The notes beneath the pieces are model-generated. The model was not told the DNA's origin, did not search any database, and saw only the letters and a list, made by a program, of their open reading frames with translations. Of a DNA stretch of 40,079 bases, positions 37,385-40,079 are shown one piece after another. Positions within the stretch are counted from its first letter, which is position 1. Each line of letters begins with the position of its first letter. The position numbers and the translations under genes were made by a program. This DNA is from a virus, in the IMG/VR virus record IMGVR_UViG_3300042982_000063, positions 1 through 40,079 of that record. One strand, 5' to 3'.

Positions 37385-40047
37385 TAGATTAACCTCCCCA
37401 CTGGTGCAAATCCCGGCATAATCGCGTGCAATTGAACTACCGCACCTGATTGATTATTAATAACTTGGAATTGAATAAACCTTGCAGTTTGATTAATCCA
37501 AAGTTTATACCATTTCTTTATCCCGTTCTCACTCTCTTGATTAGATAGATTGACCTGATATGGAGCTGGATTGTAAGGGTAAACTTGAGTAGATTGCTCG
37601 GTATCATTGCTTATGCAACGGACTTGCAGTATGGCGTTTTGCGGTGTTGACGTAAAACCGCCAGAACTGTATGCAGTAAACCCGGTAGCATCAACTCCAT
37701 CTAAAGAGAAATTGTCTGAGTCGATCACGGTGATATAGTAGAAGTTTCCATTGAGCTCTACCATCCCCTGTACACCATTGACAAATACTTGTGTCCCAGT
37801 TGTGTATCCATGTCCCGGTACATTCAATACGCAAGGATCTGTTTGGCTAGCATCTTCAATAAGTTCATTAACGGTCAGATCAGTCCCGGCTGTCGAAACG
37901 TAGAAGTAAAGCCATCCGCAACTAACTTTCTTATCTGCATTTGCAAATGGATTAAACTTCTTAGTTTTACAATCAAACACTATGCACTTAGAGGCAACTC
38001 CATTGCCTGTATAGGTTGAGAAAGCAGTAACATCTGTCCCTGCCTCAACCTTTAAGTTCATGACATAAGGTGAGACAACTGAAATTAACTCATACTGCTT
38101 ATTGTTAGCCTCTACCATTCCGCTAATAGCTTCTAAAGCGATAAAGTCTCCTAGTACGAAATTTTGGAAGTCGGTAGTCACTTGAATGGTCTCGGAATCG
38201 ACAACCGTAATATTTCGGATGAGAACTGGATAGTCTTCCGTTTCAATATCATTCAACCTTACAATCTGGCCTTCATGACCACCACCTATCGAGATAGGTG
38301 CGCCCTTAGAAAACGCAAAGGCATTCCAGTTTCCATAAACGGAAGCCATCTCATCCCAAGTTTGATAAATAGTAAGGTCATTCCAAGTCACATCGAAAGA
38401 TACAATGTAATTACCCATACAACTAAGTGGTATTCTGTATATTGAATAGTTGTCTTCTTCGTAGTTTGTAATTAATATCCTATCGGATTTTGTTTGTCCC
38501 ATTGAAGGGTGAATAAGATAGTGGTCGCGGTCTTTATCGACTGAACCAGCGAAGCATAAATTGAAGTTATCTGAGTCGATCTCATTGAAAGAGTAATCAG
38601 GAATTTTATCGTCAGCTCTCTCGACAGAGTATCCGTCTGTGATAATCAAACCTAGAGGGCTCAAAGCGTTTGTTCTGTTGAGGTAGGTGATCGTACCATA
38701 AGGAGCCTCGGATCCACGGCTTCCATCCAATCTATCTAAAACGAACGGAACCACGTCATTTTGCGTGTATTTCATCACCCAAGTCTCTTGCTTCAAGAAG
38801 ATCAACAAATCGTCTCTATTGAAGTCTGAAGAAGAAATAAAGGTATCAGCCGGAATGTCTATTACCCCAGCACCTATTGCGTCTTGCGTAAAGACATCAC
38901 CGAAAGCTCCTGTGCCTGAGATTCTAACTCTATGTCCATACTCAACACTATCTTCAATCGTATACTCTACGACCAATCTATCTTTGAATTGGAAGATATG
39001 TAGCGCTGTATCTATGGGATCTTCTAAGCGCTTATATGTGATAGTGATCGCGCTAGCTCCAGCGACGTTTGCGTTAAACGTGACCGTGATGGATCCAGAA
39101 AGATAGTCCACTGTCCCTGTTCCATCCCCTTGAAGATTACCAAATTGATCATCTGTAACGACTTGAGCTGTGGCCGTGATAGTGATTGAACCCGGCACTA
39201 TTCCAGTATTAGCAGGTGTGGTGAAATTGTATGGCCCCGGTGTACCATTACCTGTTCCAAAAGCCGCTGCCGTGACCTGAACACTTGTCGTATAAATCGG
39301 ATAAGGTGTGACGGTAGAGCCGCTATATTGTTGAACAGGATCTTTAAAGTTGACAAACAACAGTCTTTGTAAATTTTGAGGAGTTGGGTAGTTGACCCAT
39401 GACATGAAATTTGTTTTATCGCCAGTAAGAAGAACGGCTGGAGAGATATCGTCCAGTCGATTAGTGACGGAATTATATCGGTTAACATAAGTAGTATCCG
39501 CCACGATCAATTCGCGCGTATTTTGTTGGGTATAGAAGTTCATGACCCCCATAACCGGAAGGCCTTGATGCTGGTCGTATGTTGCAGTAATCGCAGTCGC
39601 ATTATCAGGCGCAGTCGTAAAAACGAGATGTACCGCGCCAGTTGTATAATTTATTGTTGAAAGGGTATTATCTATCCCGAAACCTGAAATAACGCCTAAT
39701 CCGTTGTCAGTTGCAGTTCTTGGTGTTGCCGCTATGGTATATCCAATTGAGACAGTTCCGCGTCTGACGGGGATTTCAGACAGTACTGCGTTGAAAATTA
39801 GAGTGACACCGTTTCCTGTACCTATGTTTTCAGCTGTTATCCGGTTGACCATCCTAGATTCGCAATAAGGAGCTCCACCTCTTTGACCTGTAGCGAATTG
39901 GCTGTACCCATCGCGCTTTTGCCAGACACCTCGATAGACGAAACCGTCGAACAGCTGAAATTGAGCATCATCAGGTAAGAGCCAAGGCTGTCTCTCCCTA
40001 TCAAACCCAGTATCGAAATTAGCAATTAGGTAGCCTTGATAACTCAT
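37384..40047 (-). CDS. Large tail/DNA-stabilisation-like protein with FCCH-like modules (887 aa)
   Basis: The N-terminus MSYQGYLIANFDTGFDRERQPWLLPDDAQFQLFDGFVYRGVWQKRDGYS resembles phage stabilisation and tail-tube proteins of the P22 gp10 type, but the protein is longer. Residues about 85-135 and 255-330 contain repeated Gly-Thr-Asp beta blocks (TVDYLSGSITVTFNANVAGASAITITY). Two FCCH-like modules lie in the C-terminal half (EDYPVLIRNITVVDSETIQV and HGYTTGTQVFVNGVQGMVELNGNFYYITVIDSDNFSL). It probably closes the head-to-tail junction. Its ATG overlaps the TAA of the wrap-around gene (TAATG). Confidence 0.8.
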   Translation of the reverse strand: MSYQGYLIANFDTGFDRERQPWLLPDDAQFQLFDGFVYRGVWQKRDGYSQFATGQRGGAPYCESRMVNRITAENIGTGNGVTLIFNAVLSEIPVRRGTVSIGYTIAATPRTATDNGLGVISGFGIDNTLSTINYTTGAVHLVFTTAPDNATAITATYDQHQGLPVMGVMNFYTQQNTRELIVADTTYVNRYNSVTNRLDDISPAVLLTGDKTNFMSWVNYPTPQNLQRLLFVNFKDPVQQYSGSTVTPYPIYTTSVQVTAAAFGTGNGTPGPYNFTTPANTGIVPGSITITATAQVVTDDQFGNLQGDGTGTVDYLSGSITVTFNANVAGASAITITYKRLEDPIDTALHIFQFKDRLVVEYTIEDSVEYGHRVRISGTGAFGDVFTQDAIGAGVIDIPADTFISSSDFNRDDLLIFLKQETWVMKYTQNDVVPFVLDRLDGSRGSEAPYGTITYLNRTNALSPLGLIITDGYSVERADDKIPDYSFNEIDSDNFNLCFAGSVDKDRDHYLIHPSMGQTKSDRILITNYEEDNYSIYRIPLSCMGNYIVSFDVTWNDLTIYQTWDEMASVYGNWNAFAFSKGAPISIGGGHEGQIVRLNDIETEDYPVLIRNITVVDSETIQVTTDFQNFVLGDFIALEAISGMVEANNKQYELISVVSPYVMNLKVEAGTDVTAFSTYTGNGVASKCIVFDCKTKKFNPFANADKKVSCGWLYFYVSTAGTDLTVNELIEDASQTDPCVLNVPGHGYTTGTQVFVNGVQGMVELNGNFYYITVIDSDNFSLDGVDATGFTAYSSGGFTSTPQNAILQVRCISNDTEQSTQVYPYNPAPYQVNLSNQESENGIKKWYKLWINQTARFIQFQVINNQSGAVVQLHAIMPGFAPVGRLI

Positions 40048-40079
40048 TAGAATGACACCACGTTAATCCAATAACCTAC
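40047..40079 (-). CDS. C-terminal end of the gene that crosses the window ends
   Basis: Ten codons (VGYWINVVSF) and TAA at 40049-40047. They are in frame with the leftward gene at 315-1 when base 1 is joined to base 40079. The TAATG coupling to the 887-aa gene is the same as at many other junctions in this genome, which supports that it is a real gene end. Confidence 0.7.
   Translation of the reverse strand, partial: VGYWINVVSF

Noticed and set aside
1-40079. Whole-genome reassignment of UGA to Trp or Gly
   Set aside because: Long genes (up to 1447 codons) contain no in-frame TGA and use TGG for Trp, and several genes in 13.2-18.4 kb end in TGA. Only isolated recoding is supported.
1-40079. 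CRISPR arrays, rRNA genes, insertion sequences
   Set aside because: No regularly spaced repeats, rRNA-like sequence or transposase with terminal repeats was seen on either strand.

Overview
The window reads as one complete, circular, temperate-type phage genome of 40,079 bp that is probably kept as a plasmid (a phage-plasmid). The first 315 bases hold the start of a leftward gene that runs off base 1. The same frame resumes at base 40079 and stops at 40047, where its TAA overlaps the ATG of the next tail gene. The head genes at the left end therefore run straight into the tail genes at the right end. The host is unknown. A lipoprotein with a lipobox, strong Shine-Dalgarno sites and sigma70-like promoters fit a bacterial, probably diderm, host. 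The virion genes look podovirus-like (P22-type portal, N4-gp56-type capsid).

Layout. The late operon is leftward and starts near 8.5 kb. It runs 8433 to 1 and on through 40079 to about 27.5 kb: terminase, portal, scaffold, major capsid, small head proteins, a large tail/stabilisation protein, internal virion proteins, a 1447-aa protein, a tail spike with a C1q-like end, a repeat-containing fibre and three tiny basic proteins. Rightward at 8.6-11.4 kb are an RtcB RNA ligase and a ParA plus small ParB-like partition pair. A leftward early cluster occupies 11.45-13.0 kb. An accessory segment at 13.2-19.1 kb holds a membrane-protein pair, a repeat region that may be an origin, an autoregulated HTH repressor, ArdA antirestriction and a serine recombinase. 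The leftward replication operon (24.8-19.0 kb) has a replication initiator-like protein, a primase-helicase, an SSB-like protein, a second RNA ligase, and a RusA resolvase. A rightward recombination operon (25.3-27.5 kb) has a PD-(D/E)XK exonuclease, a RecT-like annealing protein and a lipoprotein.

The most striking signal concerns UGA. (1) The RNA ligase gene (20779-20071) is split by a +1 frameshift at CTT TGA C preceded three bases earlier by AAGGAG, the same arrangement as the programmed frameshift of release factor 2 (prfB). (2) The RusA gene just downstream, and a small early gene at 12.6 kb, each contain one in-frame TGA in almost the same context (CTC-RRC-TGA-AAG-TTT). (3) Outside 13.2-18.4 kb, none of about 59 genes I read ends in TGA, whereas 5 of 10 inside that segment do. 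Together this suggests that a few early nucleic-acid genes are gated by the efficiency of UGA termination while the rest of the phage avoids UGA. This is an inference from sequence. Two dispersed DNA motifs (a 12-mer lying in the parA promoter, and a 14-bp palindrome at several transcription starts) look like centromere/operator and regulon sites.
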